This document shows, piece after piece, positions 1 through 6,674 of a stretch of DNA of 64,000 nt (positions are counted from its first letter, which is position 1; the number at the start of each line of letters is the position of its first letter). Below the pieces are notes generated by a model. It had not been told where the DNA came from, searched no databases, and saw nothing but the letters and a program-made list of their open reading frames with translations. The stretch comes from an uncultured Clostridia bacterium (GTDB lineage Bacteria; Bacillota; Clostridia; Christensenellales; CAG-138). The stretch is from contig CAMVNO010000004.1 in the NCBI GenBank assembly GCA_947168855.1, forward strand, positions 62,001-126,000, given 5' to 3'. The translations under genes and the position numbers were made by a program.

Positions 1-537
1 CTCGGCTCGCAGAGCGTCGTGGGCTACGAGGGCAGGGACGGCGACTGGGAAGAGCTGCACGTCATGATCTGCTCGTCCGGACGGAAGAACCACGATACGC
101 CGACAGGGCCCTATAAGATCACCGACCGCTACCCTTATCATCCGCTCGGAACGGGTGACACGAGCTGCTACGGGCTGTGGGCATGTCGCTTCAAACCGCA
201 TTATCTGTTCCATTCGGTTCCGATCAGCGTCAAGGCAGAGGACGCTGAAACGGGTCACCGCATGTGCGATATGCACAAATTTGAAAAGCTCGGCACGGTC
301 GCATCGGACGGGTGCGTACGCGTGACGGTTGCGGACGCAAAGTGGATCTATGATTTTTCGGAAAACGACATGGTCAACGTGCGCGTCGTAAAAAGCAGCG
401 GTCCGACGCCGCCGAAGCCCCCCGCGGTCATCTGGGAGGAGCCGTACACCGACAAGAACGGCTACGGCTGGGACCCGACCGACCCGCACCCGCAGAATCC
501 GTATCGGCTGCTTTCCGGCGATCCCGAAACCCCGTAA
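1..537 (+). CDS. L,D-transpeptidase (YkuD), 3' part
   Basis: The reading frame is open at the window edge, so the start lies outside. The visible part carries the L,D-transpeptidase signature: a conserved His in the HKFEKLG stretch followed by SDGCVRV, which is the S-x-G-C-x-R motif with the catalytic Cys. Enzymes of this family make 3-3 cross-links in peptidoglycan outside the membrane. The tail after the catalytic motif is rich in Pro and Trp (PPKPPAVIWEEPY) and is not part of the fold. A terminator follows at 548-583. A GTG at 19 could be taken as a start, but it would cut into the domain. Confidence 0.85.
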   Translation, partial: LGSQSVVGYEGRDGDWEELHVMICSSGRKNHDTPTGPYKITDRYPYHPLGTGDTSCYGLWACRFKPHYLFHSVPISVKAEDAETGHRMCDMHKFEKLGTVASDGCVRVTVADAKWIYDFSENDMVNVRVVKSSGPTPPKPPAVIWEEPYTDKNGYGWDPTDPHPQNPYRLLSGDPETP

Positions 538-547
538 ACAATAAAGA

Positions 548-583
548 GGGACTGTTCAGAACTATCTGAACAGTCCCTTTCTT
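548..583. terminator. Intrinsic terminator between convergent genes
   Basis: A perfect 12-bp inverted repeat (gggactgttcag at 548-559 and its complement at 566-577) with a 6-nt loop is followed by tttctt. It ends the L,D-transpeptidase gene and may also serve the minus-strand gene that stops at 599. Confidence 0.85.
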
Positions 584-598
584 CTTGTTCGCAATCGG

Positions 599-1378
599 TT
601 ATTCCGGCTGCTCCGTCGGTTCCGGCGTCGGCTGCTCGTCCAGGATCAGGGTGATCCTACCCATGACCTCGGTGATCTCGCCGAGGCGCCCGGTCACCGT
701 CAGTCCGAAGGTCAGCTGCTCCATATCCACGGCGCGGTCGGCACGGCAAAGGATATAGTTGCCGTCCTCCTCGATCAGCGCAAGGTATCCGTTCTTCTGC
801 GCAAAATCGGAAAATACGGACGTATGCGTGTCAAAACGGAACCAGCCGACCTTGGCATACGTGTCCTCGTTCACGCCGTAATGATACGTATACAGGAGGT
901 CCGGTTCGTCGTCCAGATCCAGATCGGTCACATAGTAGTCCAGAAGGCCCTTTCCGTCCTCGCCTTCGCCGAGACGGTAATACTGCCCGTCCTGCACCAG
1001 ATACGAGCAGCCGAGCACGACGCTGCGGATGATGCGGAAGCCCTCCGTGTCGTCCTTTGTCATGTCGAGCCAGTTTTCCGCAAGCGCAAGGTCCCCGGCG
1101 TACTCCGTAACGTGCCCTTCGTTCAGATCCAGAAGCTCCAGCGGCGGCGCTTCCTCCATTTTCTTTACATAATAGCTGTGACCCGGCACCGGCGTGGGCT
1201 CCGGCGTCGGCGTTGCTTCCGCGGCGTATCCGCCGCCGGACGTGCAGCCGCGGCGTACGCGAAGCGTAATGAGGACGGCGGCGCCCATCAGCAGCACGGA
1301 AATCACGATGCAGCTGACGGCAAACGCGCCCTTACCGAGCAATTTTTTCCATTTCGGGTTGTTGTTTTCTTCCATCAA
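599..1378 (-). CDS. Membrane-anchored protein of unknown function
   Basis: 259 residues. A short basic N-terminus is followed by one membrane helix (about residues 17-40), a Pro-Thr-Glu linker (TPTPEPTPVPG) and an extracellular domain of about 180 residues that I do not recognise. The C-terminus ends in a second PTPEPTEQPE stretch. The start codon overlaps the stop of the CAT-like gene by four bases, so the gene is the last of a three-gene operon running from 2759 to 599. Residues LDLDDEPDLLYTYHYG resemble lipoproteins that carry short Asp-rich loops, but no catalytic motif is visible. Confidence 0.75.
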   Translation of the reverse strand: MMEENNNPKWKKLLGKGAFAVSCIVISVLLMGAAVLITLRVRRGCTSGGGYAAEATPTPEPTPVPGHSYYVKKMEEAPPLELLDLNEGHVTEYAGDLALAENWLDMTKDDTEGFRIIRSVVLGCSYLVQDGQYYRLGEGEDGKGLLDYYVTDLDLDDEPDLLYTYHYGVNEDTYAKVGWFRFDTHTSVFSDFAQKNGYLALIEEDGNYILCRADRAVDMEQLTFGLTVTGRLGEITEVMGRITLILDEQPTPEPTEQPE

Positions 1379-2019
1379 AGCGCCTCCAATGCATGTATTG
1401 CCCCGTTGAGCGCGTCATACAGCCGTTTGAGATGGATCCCGTCGATCAGACGGTGATTGACCTGCACGGTGTAGGAAAGCGTTTTTCTGCCCGTCTCATT
1501 CGTATCGAAGCGCCCCCACAGGATGCGGGGCGTGCTGTCCGTGCTGTCGAGCGGAAACTCCTGCGCGATGTGCGTGTAGTCGATCCACGGCAGCGACGAG
1601 ATGTACACGTTGTGCCCGGCTTCATCCGCTTCGGCGGTCGGGACGGGGGACGGGTTTGCTTCCTCCGCCGCCTTCATCCGTGCCGCAAACGCGACCGGAT
1701 CCTCGCCGTCGATCCACGGGATCCCGCAGATGCCAAACAGCTCGCCGTCCCACGGATAGGTATAGGACGGATCGCGGTGATCGAGGAGCCATACCTCGTC
1801 GCCGCGCAGTTCATATCGGAACGCCTCGACGCCGTTGACCGCCTGCATCGTCGCCCAGATCATCACCGCATAGAACGAAACGCCGCGCCGCTTTGCAAAC
1901 GACGCCGCTTCGGTAACGTCCAGCCGCCAGCTGATGCTGTAAAAGGGCACCTCGAGCCGCGCGAACAGCCGGTCATGCGCGTCCCGGTTCCAGGTATTGC
2001 GGTCGATCCTGCGTTCCAT
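1375..2019 (-). CDS. Chloramphenicol acetyltransferase-like protein
   Basis: 214 residues, the usual length of the CAT family. The catalytic HxxxD signature is present near the C-terminus as NHRLIDGIH, and the early part (FYSISWRLDVTEAASFAKRRG and the YAVMIWATMQAVN helix) fits the same fold. Such proteins form trimers and move acetyl or acyl groups from CoA. Many chromosomal members do not act on chloramphenicol, and resistance cannot be inferred here. The frame extends 42 codons further upstream into the lipoprotein gene, but the ATG at 2019 gives the family N-terminus and leaves only two bases to the preceding stop. Confidence 0.8.
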   Translation of the reverse strand: MERRIDRNTWNRDAHDRLFARLEVPFYSISWRLDVTEAASFAKRRGVSFYAVMIWATMQAVNGVEAFRYELRGDEVWLLDHRDPSYTYPWDGELFGICGIPWIDGEDPVAFAARMKAAEEANPSPVPTAEADEAGHNVYISSLPWIDYTHIAQEFPLDSTDSTPRILWGRFDTNETGRKTLSYTVQVNHRLIDGIHLKRLYDALNGAIHALEAL

Positions 2020-2021
2020 GC

Positions 2022-2759
2022 TCAGAATACCCTCCGCGCGAATACAAACGCTTCTTTCCAGTATTTGCTCGTGATTTTGTTGGTGATGACCTTGCCTTCG
2101 CCCGAGGACGGATAGATCATTTCGCCGTCGCCGAGATAGATGCAAACGCAGTTCACGCTTTCGTTGCCGGGCGTCATAAAGAAGCAGAGATCGCCCGGGA
2201 TAAGATCGTCCATCGACTCCACAAGCTGCCAGTTCTTGTTTTCGGAATAGCCCTTGCTCGCCTTATGCCGGACCTTGACGCCGACCTTGTTCAGACAATA
2301 ATACACAAACCCGCCGGGATCAAAGCCGGTTTCCGGCTTCTTTCCGCCCGGATGATATTCCGTGCCCAGCAGCGACTTTGCGACGTCGCAGAACTGTTCC
2401 GCTTTCGTGCGGTTCGGCGTCGGCGTTGCGGTCGGCTCCGGCGTCGGTTCCTCGGTCGGTTCCGGCGTGGGTTCCGGCGTCGGTTCCTCGGTCGGCGCCT
2501 CCGTGGGCGCTTCAGTCGGCACATCGGTCGGCTCCGGCGTCGGCGGATCGTTTACCGTGATCGGCTGCAAAGTTACGCCGGCGTCCGTCGGTTCCGCGGC
2601 GCTTTGCCCTTCTTCGGTCGGCGCGGGCGTTTCGATCTGCCCGACGATCTGTATCTTGTCCGTATCCGTTCTGGAATCGATGATCTTCGGCTCCGTCGCG
2701 CAGCCGAACAGCAGAACGATCCCAAGCACGCCCGCTATGATGTTCAGCGATCGCTTCAT
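2022..2759 (-). CDS. Lipoprotein with degenerate NlpC/P60 domain
   Basis: 245 residues. A lipobox (LLFGC, Cys 20) is followed by a long PTEP-rich linker (about residues 45-115) and an NlpC/P60-like domain. The domain can be aligned by eye with the intact one at 15989-17761. Where that protein has FDCSGFVYWCLN, this one has FDPGGFVYYCLN, so the catalytic Cys is Pro. Where that one has STGHVGIYLGDG, this one has SVNCVCIYLGDG, so the catalytic His is Cys. The fold is probably kept but peptidase activity is unlikely; a binding or regulatory role is an inference. First gene of an operon with the CAT-like gene and the membrane protein; a good RBS (taggaggtg) precedes the ATG. Confidence 0.85.
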   Translation of the reverse strand: MKRSLNIIAGVLGIVLLFGCATEPKIIDSRTDTDKIQIVGQIETPAPTEEGQSAAEPTDAGVTLQPITVNDPPTPEPTDVPTEAPTEAPTEEPTPEPTPEPTEEPTPEPTATPTPNRTKAEQFCDVAKSLLGTEYHPGGKKPETGFDPGGFVYYCLNKVGVKVRHKASKGYSENKNWQLVESMDDLIPGDLCFFMTPGNESVNCVCIYLGDGEMIYPSSGEGKVITNKITSKYWKEAFVFARRVF

Positions 2760-2792
2760 TCGGATACACCTCCTAACCTGTCATGTGGATTG

Positions 2793-2798
2793 ATTATA
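2793..2798 (-). promoter_or_regulatory. -10 element for the lipoprotein operon
   Basis: On the minus strand the sequence reads TATAAT about 35 bases before the start at 2759. No clear -35 is visible at the right distance. Confidence 0.45.
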
Positions 2799-2861
2799 AA
2801 GGAACAATGTCACCGAACCGTAAACGGAATGTGAACATTTCTTTATTTTTGCGCCGAAGCA

Positions 2862-2896
2862 GAAAAAAAGAAGGTCCTCCCGGACGGAGAACCTTC
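2862..2896 (-). terminator. Terminator of thiT
   Basis: Inverted repeat gaaggtcctcc (2870-2880) / ggagaaccttc (2886-2896), one mismatch, followed on the minus strand by a run of seven T. It lies 13 bases past the thiT stop. Confidence 0.8.
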
Positions 2897-2908
2897 CGCT
2901 CTTTTTCG

Positions 2909-3472
2909 TCAGAACCGGTCAAGCAGCTCGACAGGCTTGATCAGGATCGCGCAGACGATGATCGCGATAACCGTATTCGGCAGCATATACGCGCCGTTGT
3001 AGACAACGGAGAACAACACCGCGCCGGGCGTTGCGACGGACAGACCGAAGAAATCCGCCGTCGGTTCCGCATACTGCGCATAGATCGTGATACCGCTGAT
3101 AAAGTGGATGACAAACCGTGCGAAGCAGCCGATCAGCGCGGCCACGGGCAGCATGTTTTTCTTTCTGCAAAGAACGCCCGCAAACCCGACGAAGGCATAC
3201 GCAACCGAATAGTCCAGAAGCATGCTCTGCCAGTTGACCGCCGCGCCGCCCGCCAGGAAGAATTTCAGCGTGCCGAAGGCAAGACCCGCGAGCAGACCCT
3301 GCCATACGCCCCAGCGATAGGCAAAGACGATCAGCGGAACCATGACAAAATCGATTGAGCCGCCGAGCGCCGCAACCGGGATCTTCAGATAGCTCAGCGC
3401 AAGCGCGAGCGCAATGCTGACGCCGCCTTCCGCCAACATACGGATGGAAGTTCTGTTTTTCTTTTTCTCCAT
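2909..3472 (-). CDS. thiT: Thiamine transporter ThiT (ECF S component)
   Basis: 187 residues with about six hydrophobic helices, the normal size for ThiT. The N-terminal RTSIRMLAEGGVSIALALALS and the later GSIDFVMVPLIVFAYRWG match the family, and the helix with FVIHFISGITIYAQYA follows the family pattern. ThiT binds thiamine and works with a shared EcfA/EcfA'/EcfT energising module, which is not in this window. A TPP riboswitch directly upstream independently supports the assignment. RBS gaggaggagtc before ATG 3472. Confidence 0.93.
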   Translation of the reverse strand: MEKKKNRTSIRMLAEGGVSIALALALSYLKIPVAALGGSIDFVMVPLIVFAYRWGVWQGLLAGLAFGTLKFFLAGGAAVNWQSMLLDYSVAYAFVGFAGVLCRKKNMLPVAALIGCFARFVIHFISGITIYAQYAEPTADFFGLSVATPGAVLFSVVYNGAYMLPNTVIAIIVCAILIKPVELLDRF

Positions 3473-3487
3473 TTTGACTCCTCCTCA

Positions 3488-3516
3488 AATAAAAGATGCC
3501 GCCCCGTCGGGACGGC
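3488..3516 (-). terminator. Riboswitch-controlled terminator
   Basis: On the minus strand a gccg..cggc hairpin with one internal mismatch (3498-3516) is followed by atcttttattt. It sits between the TPP aptamer and the thiT start, so it is the likely expression platform: thiamine pyrophosphate binding would favour termination. Confidence 0.75.
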
Positions 3517-3530
3517 AATCGAAAAGCTTA

Positions 3531-3613
3531 TTGGTTACGCTTCCTACGATGGCATGACCCAACAGGTTCCAAGGGTGCTTCTCAGCCGAAGGTCGTTCGG
3601 CGCCCCTGCGTCG
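3531..3613 (-). promoter_or_regulatory. TPP riboswitch (THI element)
   Basis: Read on the minus strand, the conserved thi-box blocks occur in order: gcaggggcgcc, ggctgaga, acccttggaacctg, and then tcatgcca followed by tcgtaggaagcg. These are the pieces of the TPP aptamer. The transcript starts just upstream and runs into thiT. Confidence 0.95.
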
Positions 3614-3618
3614 GGTCA

Positions 3619-3647
3619 AGTATAGCAGAATTCGCGCGGTTCGTCAA
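3619..3647 (-). promoter_or_regulatory. Sigma-A-type promoter for the riboswitch-thiT transcript
   Basis: On the minus strand TTGACG (3647-3642), a 17-base spacer and TATACT (3624-3619), ending about 6 bases before the aptamer. Confidence 0.85.
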
Positions 3648-3650
3648 GTA

Positions 3651-4193
3651 TCAGTGCGTAAATATCGTAAAGTCGCGCAGCCGCACGCAAACCAGACCGA
3701 GAATGTCCGCGTGGCTTAAGCATCCGATCGTTTCCTTCCGGCTGTCCTCCCCGTAGTTGCGGTCGTCTGACAGCACAAAGACCTTGTCCTCGGGCACGGC
3801 AACGGCGGGAAAGTCGATCGGGTCCGTCGTGCCGCAGCGGTGTTCGTCCACGCCGTACTTGCCGTCGATGATCAGCACGCCGTCCTTCGCTTCAACCGTT
3901 TCTCCGCCGAGCGCGATCACGCGCTTGATGAGAAGCGCCTGCGTTTCGGGATCGCGGTATACGACGATGTCGCCGCGCTGATATTCGTGGAAATGCCCGT
4001 ACAGCCTGTCATAGATCACCGTGTCGCCCTCGGAAAGCGTCGGCGACATGGAAGCGTCGTTGATATACACGGGCGAGAACCATCCGAACATCACAAACAA
4101 CACAGCCGCAAGCCCGAGGATGCCCGCAAAGACCCACCCGAGAAAGCTCTGTGCACGATGTTCATGCCGATACCGTTCCGTGCGTGTTTTCAT
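3651..4193 (-). CDS. lepB: Signal peptidase I (copy 1)
   Basis: 180 residues. One N-terminal membrane helix (about 18-40) is followed by the catalytic Ser in NDASMSPTLSEGD, the general-base Lys in LLIKRVIALGG and the box LSDDRNYGEDSR. The enzyme removes signal peptides from secreted proteins at the outer face of the membrane. It lies two bases downstream of a second, longer signal peptidase gene, and the two are clear paralogues with different substrate-binding regions. Part of the operon 5910 to 3651. Confidence 0.93.
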   Translation of the reverse strand: MKTRTERYRHEHRAQSFLGWVFAGILGLAAVLFVMFGWFSPVYINDASMSPTLSEGDTVIYDRLYGHFHEYQRGDIVVYRDPETQALLIKRVIALGGETVEAKDGVLIIDGKYGVDEHRCGTTDPIDFPAVAVPEDKVFVLSDDRNYGEDSRKETIGCLSHADILGLVCVRLRDFTIFTH

Positions 4194-4195
4194 GT

Positions 4196-4831
4196 TCAGA
4201 TCAGATGCGCGTTCGCAAAGGGAAAGATCACCATGCGCGCCTTTCCGATGACCCGGCAGAGCGGGATCGGACCGACGGTTTCATAGCGCGAATCGCGGCT
4301 CACCGCGCGGTTGTCGCCGAGCACATAGACGCAGTCCGCGGGAATTGTCTGCCGATAGATGTTTTGTCCGCCGATGCGGTCCGGCGTAAGATACGGTTCG
4401 TCGAGCCGTTCGCCGTTCACGTACACCTCGCCGTCGACGGTTTCGATCGTGTCGCCCGCCACGGCGATCACGCGCTTCACGCGCGTTGCGTACGCAAGCT
4501 CCTGCGAGGCATAATACTCATCCGGATAATAGCACAGCACGATGTCTCCCCGTTCGGGCGATTTGAACGCGTACGCCGTGCGGTCGACCAGCATGACCTC
4601 GCCGTCGGTCAGCGTATCGAGCATGGAACGTCCGTCCACGCGCACCGGATCGATCATCACCACGCGGACCGAAAGCATGACCAGCACGATCAATACCAGA
4701 TACAGCAGAAAATCCAGCGCTCGCCAGGGCGTGCCGCCTTCCATGGATTCATTTCTTTTTTCCGCTTCCCGCTGAAGCCGGCGAACATCCATCGCCGTCA
4801 CCCGCTGCGGGGCGGGTTTCCGTTCCGTCAT
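4196..4831 (-). CDS. lepB: Signal peptidase I (copy 2)
   Basis: 211 residues with a longer cytoplasmic N-terminus than copy 1 (about 38 residues before the membrane helix). Catalytic Ser in VDGRSMLDTL, Lys in RVKRVIAVAGD, and the box VLGDNRAVSRDSR. The start ATG directly follows the TAA stop of the DUF951 gene, so translation is probably coupled. Two tandem type I signal peptidases are known in several Firmicutes; one can be the housekeeping enzyme and the other specialised, but which is which cannot be told here. Confidence 0.93.
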   Translation of the reverse strand: MTERKPAPQRVTAMDVRRLQREAEKRNESMEGGTPWRALDFLLYLVLIVLVMLSVRVVMIDPVRVDGRSMLDTLTDGEVMLVDRTAYAFKSPERGDIVLCYYPDEYYASQELAYATRVKRVIAVAGDTIETVDGEVYVNGERLDEPYLTPDRIGGQNIYRQTIPADCVYVLGDNRAVSRDSRYETVGPIPLCRVIGKARMVIFPFANAHLI

Positions 4832-5026
4832 TTACTCCGTCTCTTTCTTTATGATTTGTTTCGCCGCCTTCAGAAAGGCAAGCCGATCCAGCATGACGAC
4901 GCGTCCGCATCCGAGGCATTTGATCTTGACGTCCGCGCCGGTCCGCGTCACCGTCCACAGATCGTTTCCGCAGGCGTGCGGCTTTTTCATGCGCACCGTG
5001 TCGCCGAGCGCAAACGTGTCGATCAT
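4832..5026 (-). CDS. DUF951 family small protein
   Basis: 64 residues. The pattern LGDTVRMKKPHACGNDLW, then GADVKIKCLGCGRVVMLDR, is that of the DUF951 family of Firmicutes, with three conserved Cys that suggest metal or nucleic-acid binding. Its function is not established. The start overlaps the stop of the hydrolase gene by four bases (ATGA). Confidence 0.85.
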   Translation of the reverse strand: MIDTFALGDTVRMKKPHACGNDLWTVTRTGADVKIKCLGCGRVVMLDRLAFLKAAKQIIKKETE

Positions 5027-5910
5027 GTCGCTTCCCCTTTGTACCGGATGTAGCGGTCCGCCGCTTCCGCGATCTGCGCGGATTTTTCCTCATGCATCCA
5101 GTGTCCCGTGTTGCGGATGCTGTGGAAGATACTGTCCGGCAGCATTTCCTTGAGCTCAAAGATCCTGCCGATCGGCTGCAGGCGGTCCTCGTCTCCCCAT
5201 ATGATAAAGAATTCACGACCGGCGCGTTTGATCGCTTCAAGCGCGTACTCCTCGTCAAAGTTGCGGATCGCGTACATGATCGCCTGCCGCGACGCGTGAT
5301 CGTCGCAGGTCTCATAGTACTGATCGACGACCGTTTCGGTGCAGATCGTCCCGTCGTAATAGAACAGGGGCAGGTATTTTTCGAAATCCTTCTTGCTGTA
5401 CATTTCGCGGCAGAACGCGCCGAACGGTCCCTCAAGCCGGCGGATCTTTTTCGGCATGTTTTCCGTGATCCCGCCCGGCGTCAGCGCAATGACCTTCATA
5501 AACCGGTCCGGATATTTCACCGCGGCGTACATGGTATACAGCGCGCCCATCGTCACGCCGAGCGCGTGCGTCCTTTTGACGCCGAGCGCGTCGAGGCATT
5601 TCAAGATCGCGTCCGCCGTTTCATCCATTGAGTAATTCAGCGACAGCGGGCGATCGGAATGACCGAAGCCCGGAAGATCGATCGCGATCACGCAATAGGA
5701 TTCCGCCAGCTTCGGCATGAGATCCCGCCATGTATAGATGGACTGTCCCACGGAATGCACAAGCAGAAGCGGTTCGCCGCTGCCCATCGTGAGATAATGC
5801 ACGCGGCAGGGCTCCGGCTTCGGATGCGCGCCCGGAAATCCGGGCAGCTCGATGGTGATGAAATCGCCGATCAGATCGGAATTGACGATCGGTCTGAATT
5901 TTTGTTTCAT
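5023..5910 (-). CDS. Alpha/beta hydrolase with Thr at the nucleophile position
   Basis: 295 residues with the layout of the alpha/beta-hydrolase fold: oxyanion region LLLVHSVGQSIYTW, the DLPGFGHSD turn, the acid in IIWGDEDRLQP and the His in RNTGHWMHEE. The nucleophile elbow, normally G-x-S-x-G, reads GVTMG, with Thr instead of Ser. Ser-to-Thr changes usually lower activity strongly, so this may be a poor enzyme, a different type of enzyme or a non-catalytic protein. First gene of the operon leading to DUF951 and the signal peptidases. RBS aaagaggtg before ATG 5910. Confidence 0.85.
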   Translation of the reverse strand: MKQKFRPIVNSDLIGDFITIELPGFPGAHPKPEPCRVHYLTMGSGEPLLLVHSVGQSIYTWRDLMPKLAESYCVIAIDLPGFGHSDRPLSLNYSMDETADAILKCLDALGVKRTHALGVTMGALYTMYAAVKYPDRFMKVIALTPGGITENMPKKIRRLEGPFGAFCREMYSKKDFEKYLPLFYYDGTICTETVVDQYYETCDDHASRQAIMYAIRNFDEEYALEAIKRAGREFFIIWGDEDRLQPIGRIFELKEMLPDSIFHSIRNTGHWMHEEKSAQIAEAADRYIRYKGEAT

Positions 5911-5933
5911 GATACACCTCTTTGATCGTTTCG

Positions 5934-5962
5934 ATTATACCGCCATGCCCCTTCGGATGCAA
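5934..5962 (-). promoter_or_regulatory. Promoter for the hydrolase/signal peptidase operon
   Basis: Minus strand TTGCAT (5962-5957), 17-base spacer, TATAAT (5939-5934), 24 bases before the start codon. Confidence 0.65.
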
Positions 5963-6131
5963 GGATACGGCGGAAAACTTTTCTTTTCGTACATATTTCT
6001 GTTGCAAATATTCCGTGTTTTACTGTTATCATGTGCCATGCAGAAGGTTTTTTTGCGTGAAGCGTCACTTTTTCTTCTCAGCGGACGCTTTCTTTGCAGA
6101 ACATGTTCAAAACACACAAGGAGGATTGAAC

Positions 6132-6674
6132 TTGATCGATCTTTCGAACCTGATGAAAAACGATCCGGAAAACGGAACGCGCGCACTATTGCGGCAGTAC
6201 GGCGGACTCTTATATTGTATCGTTCGGCGCATTCTCGCAGGATACCCGGACGACGATATCGAAGAATGCGTATCGGACGTATTCTACTACCTCTACCGGC
6301 ACAGAAAGCGGCTTGATCTATCGGACGCAGCATTGAAATCGTATCTGATCAAAACCGCAGAACACCGAGCGATCGACCATCAAAGGAAGGTCGCGCGTAT
6401 GCCGGTTCCGCAGGAGGACGCGCTTTGGGAAGCCGCAGAACCGGAACGTTCCGCAGAGGAACTGGCGCTTTCGCAACTTCGTCGCGACGAGCTGATCGAA
6501 CGGATTCGTTCGCTCGGCGAGCCGGATGCGTCAATTCTGCTCATGAAGTACTGGCTCAATCTGACAAGCGCAGAGATCGGAGAACGGCTCGGCATGAAAC
6601 CGAATACCGTCGTGGTGCGCGCCGGAAGAGCCTTGAAACGAATCAGAAAAGCATGGAAAGGAGAATTGGAATGA
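6132..6674 (+). CDS. ECF-type RNA polymerase sigma factor
   Basis: 180 residues. Region 2 is seen in CVSDVFYYLYRHRKRLDLSDAALKSYLIKTAEHRAIDHQRK, and region 4 in DASILLMKYWLNLTSAEIGERLGMKPNTVVVRAGRALKRIRK, a helix-turn-helix that reads the -35 element. The start is a TTG at 6132, seven bases after a strong AAGGAGG; the open frame runs 70 codons further upstream but that part is low-complexity and has no RBS. The stop overlaps the start of the next gene by four bases (ATGA), typical for a sigma/anti-sigma pair. Confidence 0.88.
   Translation: MIDLSNLMKNDPENGTRALLRQYGGLLYCIVRRILAGYPDDDIEECVSDVFYYLYRHRKRLDLSDAALKSYLIKTAEHRAIDHQRKVARMPVPQEDALWEAAEPERSAEELALSQLRRDELIERIRSLGEPDASILLMKYWLNLTSAEIGERLGMKPNTVVVRAGRALKRIRKAWKGELE

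Noticed and set aside
1375..2019. Chloramphenicol resistance gene
   Set aside because: It is of the CAT-like fold with the HxxxD motif, but chromosomal homologues often have other substrates; resistance cannot be read from the sequence.
5911..6131. Origin of replication at the strand-switch between 5.9 and 6.1 kb
   Set aside because: Gene orientation flips here, but no DnaA boxes are seen; two divergent promoters explain the spacer.
6425..6670. Upstream extension of the anti-sigma frame inside the sigma gene
   Set aside because: It overlaps sigma region 4 out of frame; the ATG at 6671 has the RBS and the coupling overlap.
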